From: Roseivirga pacifica
GTDB lineage: Bacteria; Bacteroidota; Bacteroidia; Cytophagales; Cyclobacteriaceae
Assembly: GCF_900111145.1 (NCBI RefSeq)
Contig: NZ_FOIR01000002.1
Coordinates: 1,240,001 to 1,304,000 of the forward strand
DNA length: 64,000 nt
Direction: 5' to 3'
The notes below the pieces were generated by a model, which was not told the origin of the DNA, made no database searches, and worked only from the letters and a program-made list of their open reading frames with translations. Every line of letters begins with the position of its first letter. Position 1 is the stretch's first letter. The position numbers and the translations under genes are program-made. Positions 35,334 through 42,557 of the stretch are shown here, piece by piece.

Positions 35334-36347
35334 CTAAAAACTCTCTCTTAGCTCGAAAGTCTTATTCATTTGATGAATCAGCTTATTCGATTCTGGAAAA
35401 TTCAACGTTTGCTGACCATCAGAATAAGCTTCTTCCGGCTTTTCATGCGTTTCGTAAATCACGCCATCGGCACCAGCCATAATACTGGCCAAAGCGATTG
35501 GCGCCACATGGTGACGGATTCCGATACCGTGCGATGGATCGGCAATTACCGGCAAGTGTGTTTTCTCCTTTAACACGGCAATGGCATTCAGATCCATGGT
35601 ATTTCGCGTAGCCTTTTCGTAAGTACGAATACCACGCTCACAAAGCAAAAGCCTTTCGTTACCTGCGCTAAACACATATTCAGCAGAATACAATAGCTCA
35701 TCGATCGTACCTGAAATACCGCGTTTGATCATCACTGGTTTGTCAGTATTTTTACCCAATTCATCGAGCAAGTTGAAGTTTTGGGTATTACGCGCCCCCA
35801 CCTGATAGATATCTACATATGGATCCATTTCTTCGATTTGCGATACTTGCATCACCTCGGTGATGATCTTAATACCAGCTTCTTTGGCCAGTTCGTACCA
35901 CAGTTTAAGCCCATCGATGCCCATACCACGGAAAGAATAAGGTGAACTTCTCGGCTTGTAAACACCTCCACGCATAATTGAAATACCGTTCTCTTTCAGG
36001 TGCGCCAAAGTCTTTCTTATCTGGTCTTCACCTTCGATAGAACATGGCCCCGCCATGATCTGAAAACCACCTTCTTGGATCTTGATGCCATCACCTAAAT
36101 CGATGTAGGTAGGATTCACCTTCCACTTACGCGATACTAATTTGTAATCGTCCGACACAATATGGATGTCTTTGATGCCATCCATGTAGCCGATAGCTCT
36201 GATATCAAAGTCCTTTTTACCAATACCAATCAGGTAATCGCCCTTCTGCGTCTTCACCTCAGTTGGCTTATACTTAAGCCCTTTCACGCGATTAATGATC
36301 GCTTCTTTTTGGCTGCTTGCTATTTCTTTTTCGAATTGTATTATCAC
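35334..36347 (-). CDS. aroF: 3-deoxy-7-phosphoheptulonate (DAHP) synthase, type I-beta
   Basis: 337 residues. First step of aromatic synthesis: phosphoenolpyruvate plus erythrose 4-phosphate. N-terminal ferredoxin-like domain (~1-80), then the barrel with IMAGPCSIEGEDQI (metal-binding Cys), MRGGVYKPRSSPYSFRG, VGARNTQNFNLL and DPSHGIG. No type II chorismate mutase domain is fused at the C-terminus, unlike many Bacteroidota homologs. It is the last gene of the trp block, 54 bp after the lipoprotein gene, so Trp attenuation may also lower DAHP synthesis. Confidence 0.95.
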   Translation of the reverse strand: MIIQFEKEIASSQKEAIINRVKGLKYKPTEVKTQKGDYLIGIGKKDFDIRAIGYMDGIKDIHIVSDDYKLVSRKWKVNPTYIDLGDGIKIQEGGFQIMAGPCSIEGEDQIRKTLAHLKENGISIMRGGVYKPRSSPYSFRGMGIDGLKLWYELAKEAGIKIITEVMQVSQIEEMDPYVDIYQVGARNTQNFNLLDELGKNTDKPVMIKRGISGTIDELLYSAEYVFSAGNERLLLCERGIRTYEKATRNTMDLNAIAVLKEKTHLPVIADPSHGIGIRHHVAPIALASIMAGADGVIYETHEKPEEAYSDGQQTLNFPESNKLIHQMNKTFELRESF

Positions 36348-36356
36348 TTTATTATA

Positions 36357-36391
36357 GTTATTCGTTGTTCGTTAATCGTTTAATGGATCGT
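36357..36391. repeat. Period-7 array upstream of aroF
   Basis: Five units in strict register: GTTATTC GTTGTTC GTTAATC GTTTAAT GGATCGT. One of the heptamer arrays found in the spacers of this region. Confidence 0.75.
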
Positions 36392-36401
36392 TGTGAAGAG
36401 A

Positions 36402-36956
36402 TTATCTATCACATAAGTTTCTAAAAGAAATACTTCTGATAGCTGTTATGAATTCTTCCTTAGTCCTCTTACTTAATTCAGTTCCATAAAAACCGAACTT
36501 TGTCACACCGTTGTCAGAAACGTTAATACTGTCAATATACACCCCGGTAAAAAGTCCAAGACTATCTATTGGAGTCACTAATTTGGCTTTAAAGCAGTCA
36601 ATATCTACAGTTTCATAAGTATGCTTTATGTTGATTCTTCTTTCGAATAAGGAATCTATATCCGCTTCTTGATCAGCCTTCAGACCCTCCATATACACAA
36701 GGTTGTATTGAAACTCAACGTCTTCCTCCTCGGGATCAAAGGTATACCAACCTAAGTCATATACTAAAGTATCCCCCTCAGACGTAATAAGTCCCCCTAC
36801 ATCACTATCAATACCCTGCATTGATAAAGCCTTCCAGTCACTAGGCACATTGATCTGAAACTCACCATAATCAATATAGTGGGAATTCGAGCATGAGCCT
36901 AAAATGAGCAATGCTAAAGGCAACATCAACAGAAAGCGATTAACCAATAACCCCAT
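36402..36956 (-). CDS. Lipoprotein of unknown function inside the trp operon
   Basis: 184 residues with a signal peptide ending in the lipobox LILGSC. The mature part contains FQINVPSDWKAL, a motif typical of beta-rich PsbP/MOG1-like lipoproteins, and continues as alternating strands; the best guess is a PsbP-like fold, not certain. Its start codon lies 17 bp inside the trpA 3' end, so it is translationally tied to the trp operon, although nothing in it relates to tryptophan synthesis. The internal Met at 36926 would still leave a signal peptide. Confidence 0.65.
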   Translation of the reverse strand: MGLLVNRFLLMLPLALLILGSCSNSHYIDYGEFQINVPSDWKALSMQGIDSDVGGLITSEGDTLVYDLGWYTFDPEEEDVEFQYNLVYMEGLKADQEADIDSLFERRINIKHTYETVDIDCFKAKLVTPIDSLGLFTGVYIDSINVSDNGVTKFGFYGTELSKRTKEEFITAIRSISFRNLCDR

Positions 36957-37713
36957 TTACAAACTCATTTATATTTTTATCCAAATCCCCTTCCTGAGCA
37001 ATGGCTTTGATAAAAGCCGAGCCGATAATGGCACCATTGGCGTTTGCGCAGGCTTTGTCGAAAGTTTCTTTGTTCGAAATTCCAAAACCAATCAAGGTTG
37101 GATTCTTCAAACTCATGGCTTTTACTCTGGCAAAGTAGGCCTCCTGATCGGTACTGATGCCCGTTTTAGCACCGGTTGTGCTTGCTGAAGAAACCATGTA
37201 AATAAAGCCTTTGGAGTTATTATCAATCTCTCGAATTCGTGCTTCTGAAGTCTGTGGCGTAATCAAAAAGATGTTCAACAAACCATGTGCATCGAATACC
37301 GGCTTATATACTTCCATGTACTCGAACATTGGTAGGTCGGGCAAAATGAGTCCATCTACGCCAACCTCTTGGCACCTTTTGCAAAATGCTTCCACACCGT
37401 ATTGAACTATTGGGTTGATGTAGCCCATTAGCACCACAGGAATGTTTACCGTCTGGCGCAATTCAGCCAATTGCTCAAAGAGCAACTTCACCGTCATGCC
37501 ATTGGCTAGTGCTACGCCATTGCTTTCCTGAATGGTCGGTCCATCAGCCACAGGGTCGGAAAACGGAATTCCCACCTCGATCAGGTCAGCGCCAGATTTT
37601 TCCAGCGACTGCATAATACCGAGTGTGTCGTCTAGCTTTGGATAACCAGCCGTAAAATACACATTCAGTACGCGCTCGGGCTTGGTTTCAAAAAGTTTTT
37701 CTATTCTGTTCAT
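36940..37713 (-). CDS. trpA: Tryptophan synthase alpha chain
   Basis: 257-residue barrel that splits indole-3-glycerol phosphate and channels indole to TrpB. Catalytic Glu and Asp are in DLIEVGIPFSDPVADGPTIQ; VVLMGYINPIVQYG and VGFGIS-like LIGFGISNKE are typical; SSASTTGAKTG is the phosphate-binding loop area. Ends inside the following lipoprotein gene (17-bp overlap). Separated from trpB by 177 bp that contain repeats. Confidence 0.97.
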   Translation of the reverse strand: MNRIEKLFETKPERVLNVYFTAGYPKLDDTLGIMQSLEKSGADLIEVGIPFSDPVADGPTIQESNGVALANGMTVKLLFEQLAELRQTVNIPVVLMGYINPIVQYGVEAFCKRCQEVGVDGLILPDLPMFEYMEVYKPVFDAHGLLNIFLITPQTSEARIREIDNNSKGFIYMVSSASTTGAKTGISTDQEAYFARVKAMSLKNPTLIGFGISNKETFDKACANANGAIIGSAFIKAIAQEGDLDKNINEFVNGVIG

Positions 37714-37796
37714 TATCGTATTTCTTCTTTAATCGGTCATTCGTTTTGTGAATGACTTTCATGGGCCTCATCCCTGCCTTCCGTCAGGCAGGCCTG

Positions 37797-37816
37797 CCTT
37801 CTCCAAAAGGAGAAGG
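37797..37816. repeat. Short hairpin repeat between trpB and trpA
   Basis: CCTTCTCC AAAA GGAGAAGG, a perfect 8-bp stem, preceded by a second inverted motif CTGCC..GGCAGGCCTGCC (37774-37797). GC-rich intergenic repeat of the kind described elsewhere in this window. Confidence 0.65.
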
Positions 37817-37860
37817 AGTTAATGGTGTTCACAAAACCGAATAAATTCACCTAAGTGTCT

Positions 37861-37888
37861 CAATACTCAGTACTCGATACCCAATACT
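37861..37888. repeat. Period-7 array just after the trpB stop
   Basis: Four heptamers in exact register: CAATACT CAGTACT CGATACC CAATACT, ending 2 bp before the trpB stop codon (read from the minus strand, just downstream of it). Confidence 0.8.
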
Positions 37889-37890
37889 TT

Positions 37891-39072
37891 TTAGTATTTC
37901 CCCCATTTAATGTACGTCTCCAAGTCTTTGTCGCCACGACCAGAAAGGTTCACCACCACAACATCGCTTGGCTTAAACTCCATTTTCTCTAGTGCCGCAA
38001 AAGCGTGTGCCGACTCAATAGCTGGAATAATGCCTTCCAATCGGCTCAACTCTACACCTGCCACCATGGCTTCTTCATCGGTTACGCTATGGAACTGCGC
38101 CCGTCCCGACTCGAACAAATGTGCATGCACAGGGCCAATCCCAGGATAATCGAGCCCGGCAGAAATAGAATATGGCTCTACCACCTGACCGTCTTCAGTT
38201 TGCATCAAAAGAGTTTTGCTACCGTGTAGTACGCCAGGCTTTCCTAAAACCGTAGTCGCTGCTGACTCGCCAGAGTCGTTACCCAAACCTGCTGCTTCAA
38301 CCGCAACCAGATTCACATCGTTATCCTCATAAAAGTTATAGAAAGCTCCCGCTGCGTTGCTTCCACCGCCCACACAGGCAATCACATAATCTGGCAGTTC
38401 AGTGCCTTCCTTTTCTAACAATTGCTTTCTTATCTCGGCACTGATAACCGACTGAAAACGAGCAACCATTTCTGGATAAGGATGCGGTCCCACCACCGAA
38501 CCGATGATGTAATGCGTATCGCTCGGGTTGTTGATCCAGTGACGCATAGCTTCGTTGGTAGCATCTTTCAAAGTTTTGCTACCCGACTTGGCCGGACGCA
38601 CCTCAGCACCTAAAATGCGCATGCGTTCCACATTTGGCTTTTGGCGTGCCATGTCGATTTCGCCCATATAAACGATGCACTCCACGCCCATTAAAGCACA
38701 AACCGTGGCGGTTGCTACACCATGTTGGCCCGCTCCGGTTTCGGCTATAATTTTCTTTTTACCCAAACGCTGGGCTAGTAAGATCTGCCCGATGGTGTTG
38801 TTCACTTTATGCGCACCTGTGTGGCATAGGTCTTCGCGCTTCAGGTAAATCTTCGCACCATATTTATCGGAAAGACGCTCAGCATGATACAATGGCGTTG
38901 GCCTGCCTACATAGTCCTTTAACAGTTGTTGAAACTGCTTTTGGAATACAGCATCTTCGGTGATTTGCTCGTAATTCTCCCGAAGCTCCTCAATATTTGG
39001 GTAAAGCATTTCGGGGATGTAAGCACCTCCGAAATTTCCGTAATACCCGTTTTTATCAACTTTTACGTTCAT
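37891..39072 (-). CDS. trpB: Tryptophan synthase beta chain
   Basis: 393-residue PLP enzyme joining indole and serine. The PLP Lys is in [12 protein letters not shown]; the glycine-rich phosphate loop is [23 protein letters not shown] and [11 protein letters not shown] are invariant blocks. TrpB1 type, which works with TrpA. 81-bp spacer to trpF upstream contains a small palindrome (39120-39135). Confidence 0.98.
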   Translation of the reverse strand: MNVKVDKNGYYGNFGGAYIPEMLYPNIEELRENYEQITEDAVFQKQFQQLLKDYVGRPTPLYHAERLSDKYGAKIYLKREDLCHTGAHKVNNTIGQILLAQRLGKKKIIAETGAGQHGVATATVCALMGVECIVYMGEIDMARQKPNVERMRILGAEVRPAKSGSKTLKDATNEAMRHWINNPSDTHYIIGSVVGPHPYPEMVARFQSVISAEIRKQLLEKEGTELPDYVIACVGGGSNAAGAFYNFYEDNDVNLVAVEAAGLGNDSGESAATTVLGKPGVLHGSKTLLMQTEDGQVVEPYSISAGLDYPGIGPVHAHLFESGRAQFHSVTDEEAMVAGVELSRLEGIIPAIESAHAFAALEKMEFKPSDVVVVNLSGRGDKDLETYIKWGKY

Positions 39073-39119
39073 ATTCTATTTCTTTAAGTCGTGATGCGAC
39101 TATTAAAATCCTCCCTGTA

Positions 39120-39135
39120 GTCCCTCCAGAGGGAC
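39120..39135. repeat. Short palindrome between trpF and trpB
   Basis: GTCCCTC CA GAGGGAC, perfect 7-bp inverted repeat within CTCCCTGTAG...ACATACTAG. Same style as the other GC-rich spacer palindromes. Confidence 0.55.
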
Positions 39136-39153
39136 ATACTAGATTTCCCGTTT

Positions 39154-39777
39154 TTAGGCTATAGCCTTTTTCAGTTCTCTCACCCGTTCAACATCCTTAA
39201 GTCCTGGCTCCAACTCAAATTTGGAGTTTACATCTATGGCATGAAGATTCATTCCCTTCAATTCATCCAGTTTTTCGATGTTCTCCAAATCGATTCCTCC
39301 GCTAAGTAAAAACGGAACTGACTGATCATACGCCTCAAGTACTTTCCAGTCGAAAGTGATGCCATTTCCTCCTCTTTCTTTTCCCTTCGTATCGAATAGA
39401 AAGAAGTCGACAAAGGATTTATATGGCTTCAACTGGCTGAAATCAAAGGCTTCATTTCCCACAGAAAACACCTTGATCACTTTGATACCATCGGCATACA
39501 GTTCTCCCACATACTCTACCGACTCATCGCCATGCAACTGTACATAATCGAGCTTGTACTTGCGCACAATAGCCCTTAGCGAATCGAGCGGTTCATTCAC
39601 AAAAACGCCAACCTTTTGAGTGGTTTCAGGGAAACTCAATAAAAGCTGCACATCTAAGTCGTTGCCCACATTTCGTGGCGACTTTTCAAAAAAGATAAAG
39701 CCCATATAATCCGGTTGGAGTTTTAGCAACTCACGGATGTTTTGGGAATCTCTCATGCCGCAAACCTTTAATTTCAT
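39154..39777 (-). CDS. trpF: Phosphoribosylanthranilate isomerase
   Basis: 207-residue barrel enzyme. The catalytic Cys is in LKVCGMRDSQNI; YMGFIFFEKSPRNV, VQLHGDESVEY and LSGGIDLENI are conserved. Kept as a separate gene rather than fused to trpC as in enteric bacteria. A period-7 array begins within its start codon region. Confidence 0.96.
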   Translation of the reverse strand: MKLKVCGMRDSQNIRELLKLQPDYMGFIFFEKSPRNVGNDLDVQLLLSFPETTQKVGVFVNEPLDSLRAIVRKYKLDYVQLHGDESVEYVGELYADGIKVIKVFSVGNEAFDFSQLKPYKSFVDFFLFDTKGKERGGNGITFDWKVLEAYDQSVPFLLSGGIDLENIEKLDELKGMNLHAIDVNSKFELEPGLKDVERVRELKKAIA

Positions 39778-39810
39778 CAGTTATCAGTTTATCGGAGAAT
39801 CGGAAAACAG
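39776..39810. repeat. Period-7 array at the trpF start
   Basis: ATCAGTT ATCAGTT TATCGGA GAATCGG AAAACAG, five units in register, occupying the spacer between trpC and trpF and touching the trpF start codon. Confidence 0.75.
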
Positions 39811-39820
39811 TTCGCCCTGT

Positions 39821-40627
39821 TTAACCGATTTCCAGTTTCTGTTTTTCTATCTTTTCAATAAACTCCGCTGCTGCTCTTTCTGGTCGGCTCGATTTCATAA
39901 AGGTTTCGCCAATCAAAAAGCCTTGAAAACCGCATGCTTTTAAGTCGATAATGGTTTCTGGATCGCTAATACCGCTTTCCGATATCTTCACGAATTCATT
40001 CGGAATCTTATCCACCAATGCTTTAGAAGTTTCAATTGTAGTTTCGAAAGTTTTGAGGTTTCTATTATTCACTCCAACTACATCCAAATGTTCATTCAGG
40101 TTGTTTTCCAACTCAGCCTCGTTATGCACTTCCATTAGCACCTCTAAACCAAAAGACTTGGCGAATGCAGCCAGCTCCTTCAATCGCTTTGGCTCTAAAG
40201 CAGCCGCGATAAGCAAAATGGCATCAGCACCAATAGACTTTGCCTCCACGATCTGGTATTCGTCTATAATGAAGTCTTTGCGCAGCACTGGGCAGAAGTT
40301 AAATTTTCTGGCGGTACTTAAGTCTTCATTCGAACCACCGAAGAACTCTTTATCGGTAAGTACAGAAAGTGCCGAAGCGCCAGCCTGCATGTAGCCGATG
40401 GTTGTGCGCTCTACCTTAGCATGTGCGTTGATAACACCCTTTGATGGCGACTGACGCTTGAATTCAGCAATAATACCCGACTTATCCTCGCGTGTAATGT
40501 ATCGCTTAAGTGAAATGGTTCGCCCTTCGAAATAAGTGCTTTTCTCAAGCAATTTTTCAGGATAAAGCGACTGTTTGTCAGCTACTTCCTTTTCCTTTTG
40601 AGCGATGATTTTTTGTAGTATATCCAT
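39821..40627 (-). CDS. trpC: Indole-3-glycerol phosphate synthase
   Basis: 268 residues. FKRQSPSKG carries a catalytic Lys, VLRKDFIIDEYQI a second, LLIAAAL, GVNNRNLKTF and SESGISDP complete the barrel signature. Converts CdRP to indole-3-glycerol phosphate, the substrate of TrpA. Confidence 0.97.
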   Translation of the reverse strand: MDILQKIIAQKEKEVADKQSLYPEKLLEKSTYFEGRTISLKRYITREDKSGIIAEFKRQSPSKGVINAHAKVERTTIGYMQAGASALSVLTDKEFFGGSNEDLSTARKFNFCPVLRKDFIIDEYQIVEAKSIGADAILLIAAALEPKRLKELAAFAKSFGLEVLMEVHNEAELENNLNEHLDVVGVNNRNLKTFETTIETSKALVDKIPNEFVKISESGISDPETIIDLKACGFQGFLIGETFMKSSRPERAAAEFIEKIEKQKLEIG

Positions 40628-40632
40628 GTTTT

Positions 40633-40667
40633 GTCAATGGTCAATAGTCAATGGACAATCGACTCGT
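40633..40667. repeat. Period-7 array between trpD and trpC
   Basis: GTCAATG GTCAATA GTCAATG GACAATC GACTCGT, five units in exact register in a 40-bp spacer, filling nearly all of it. Confidence 0.8.
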
Positions 40668-41654
40668 TTATAATTCCAATATTCTTCTAAATGTTTTTAA
40701 TGCTTTGCCACTTTTGAGGGCTTCTTTGGCCATGCCAATGGCATCATCGGTGCTTACGCCTTTGCCACACTGAATGGCCATAGCTGCATTGGCTATCACC
40801 ACTTCATTCTGTGGCTTTGTTCCTTCACCCTTCAATATGTTTTCGAAAATCTTGGCCGACTCTTCTACAGTTTGTCCACCGAAAATTTCTTCAGCCTTTA
40901 TAGTTGAAAGGCCAATCCGTTCAGGACTTATGATTTCTTCCTGACCGTTACTAATTTTCTTAAATGAACCGGTCAGCGATATCTCATCGTAACCATCCAG
41001 TGCATGGAGGATCACGAATTTCTTATCTGTTTTTTGGTACAGGTAACCGTAAAGCCTTGCTAGTTCCAAACTAAAAACGCCTACCAATTGCTTCTTCGGG
41101 AATGATGGGTTTACCATCGGCCCAAGCATGTTAAAGAAGGTTTTCACACCCAATTCTCTACGAATCGGTGCTACATTCTTCATGGCTGGGTGAAATAATG
41201 GCGCGTGTAAAAAGCATAGCCCACATTCATCAAGGCTCTTCTTGATTTTGTCAATATCGCTGGTGAATTGATAGCCGAAATGCGCCATTAGGTTAGAAGA
41301 ACCCGACACTGAAGAAACGCCATTGTTTCCGTGCTTAGCCACATGCTGTCCGGCTGCAGCCACAATAAATGAAGACAGCGTAGAGATGTTGAAGGTATTC
41401 TTTCCGTCACCGCCAGTTCCGCAAAGGTCTATTGCATCGTATTCAGGAATTTCTACCGGAATACAAAGGTCGAGCATGGCATCGCGAAAGCCTTCCAATT
41501 CTTCTACCGTGATGCTACGCATAAGGTACACGGTAAGGAAAGATGCTACCTGACTTTGGTTGTATTTTCCTTGCGCCAGATTGATCAGAATCTCCTTTGC
41601 AGTGCCCTTTTCCAGCGTTTTATATTCAATAAGTTGGTTTAGTATTTCTTTCAT
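40668..41654 (-). CDS. trpD: Anthranilate phosphoribosyltransferase
   Basis: 328 residues. The PRPP-binding signature is DLCGTGGDGKNTFNIST, followed by KHGNNGVSSVSGSSN and LGPMVNPSFPKKQLVGVFS. Separate from trpG (fused in enteric bacteria). Its start codon lies within a 24-bp sequence that is repeated perfectly at 41842-41865. Confidence 0.97.
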   Translation of the reverse strand: MKEILNQLIEYKTLEKGTAKEILINLAQGKYNQSQVASFLTVYLMRSITVEELEGFRDAMLDLCIPVEIPEYDAIDLCGTGGDGKNTFNISTLSSFIVAAAGQHVAKHGNNGVSSVSGSSNLMAHFGYQFTSDIDKIKKSLDECGLCFLHAPLFHPAMKNVAPIRRELGVKTFFNMLGPMVNPSFPKKQLVGVFSLELARLYGYLYQKTDKKFVILHALDGYDEISLTGSFKKISNGQEEIISPERIGLSTIKAEEIFGGQTVEESAKIFENILKGEGTKPQNEVVIANAAMAIQCGKGVSTDDAIGMAKEALKSGKALKTFRRILEL

Positions 41655-41865
41655 TTCTTTAGTTTCATGCTTTAATAGCTAAACTTAAAATTAGAGCTCA
41701 CCTCATTCATAAAGCCCCCATCTCTTATCTTCCCCCAGGGAGGAAGACGATACCCGCTACAAGATTTTTGCAGACTTTGTCCACACTTGCAGTTGGCTAA
41801 GCCCCTCTCCTTGGAGAGGGGTTTGGGGTGAGGCTTTTAAAAGTATTTCTTTCATTTCTTTAGTT
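41641..41865. repeat. 24-bp direct repeat bracketing ~180 bp between trpG and trpD
   Basis: Positions 41641-41664 and 41842-41865 are identical (AGTATTTCTTTCA... to ...TTTAGTT, 24 bp). The left copy contains the trpD start. The interval holds a hairpin CCCCTCTCC TT GGAGAGGGG (41802-41821) followed by TTTGGGGTGAGG, and a CCCCCAGGGAGG motif (41733-41744). No ORF. Looks like an inserted or duplicated small element. Confidence 0.8.
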
Positions 41866-41911
41866 ATCAGTTATTCGGGGTTACGAATAACCATTAACTA
41901 TTCACCCATTA
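41863..41911. repeat. Period-7 array running into the trpG 3' end
   Basis: Seven units in register: GTTATCA GTTATTC GGGGTTA CGAATAA CCATTAA CTATTCA CCCATTA. The last two cover the trpG stop codon and last codons. Confidence 0.7.
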
Positions 41912-42473
41912 ACCAGTTTTTAAGTAATTGATGCCCATGCTCTGTCATGATAGATTCTGGATGGAACTGCACACCTTTTACGTCATATTCTTTGTGGCTA
42001 ATCGCCATGATCTCTCCGAATTCATCTACAGCAGTAACTAACAAGTCATCTCCCAAATTTGCTTTGTCAACATTCCAACTATGGTAGTGGCAAATGGTGT
42101 ATTCTTCAGGAATATGCTTGAACAAACGATCTCCTTTTTCTGTCACTTTCACCTGGCTAGAAACACCATGCAAGACTTCAGGCATATTGTAAAGCTTAGA
42201 GCCATACACTTCGCTAATCGCCTGATGCCCGAGGCAAACACCTAGAATACTCTTTGTAGGCCCGTAGGTTTTGATCACCTCTAGCAGTATACCTGCCTCC
42301 TCCGGAATTCCTGGCCCGGGCGACAGTAATATCTTGTCGTACTTGGCTACATCTTCCAGTGCAATTTGGTCGTTGCGGTAAACATCCATTTCCGCAGCAT
42401 GCCCAAGCTCCTTAAGGTAGTGCACCAAGTTATAGGTGAATGAATCGTAATTATCTAGTACTAATATTTTCAT
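41898..42473 (-). CDS. trpG: Anthranilate synthase glutamine amidotransferase subunit
   Basis: 191-residue class I amidotransferase giving ammonia to TrpE. Catalytic Cys in GVCLGHQAISEVYG, His-Glu in GVQFHPESIMTEHG; LLSPGPGIPEEAG forms the oxyanion area. May also serve 4-amino-4-deoxychorismate synthase, as TrpG often does in genomes with a single copy. The C-terminal residues MGE are encoded by the period-7 repeat. Confidence 0.96.
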   Translation of the reverse strand: MKILVLDNYDSFTYNLVHYLKELGHAAEMDVYRNDQIALEDVAKYDKILLSPGPGIPEEAGILLEVIKTYGPTKSILGVCLGHQAISEVYGSKLYNMPEVLHGVSSQVKVTEKGDRLFKHIPEEYTICHYHSWNVDKANLGDDLLVTAVDEFGEIMAISHKEYDVKGVQFHPESIMTEHGHQLLKNWLMGE

Positions 42474-42490
42474 TGTTTCGCTTTGCTCTG

Positions 42491-42525
42491 GTTATCAGTT
42501 AATCGGCAATCAGAAATCAGTTAAA
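42491..42525. repeat. Period-7 array between trpE and trpG
   Basis: GTTATCA GTTAATC GGCAATC AGAAATC AGTTAAA, in register through the spacer. Confidence 0.7.
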
Positions 42526-42557
42526 TAGATTACCGCTTGGCTGAATTCTTTCAACTT

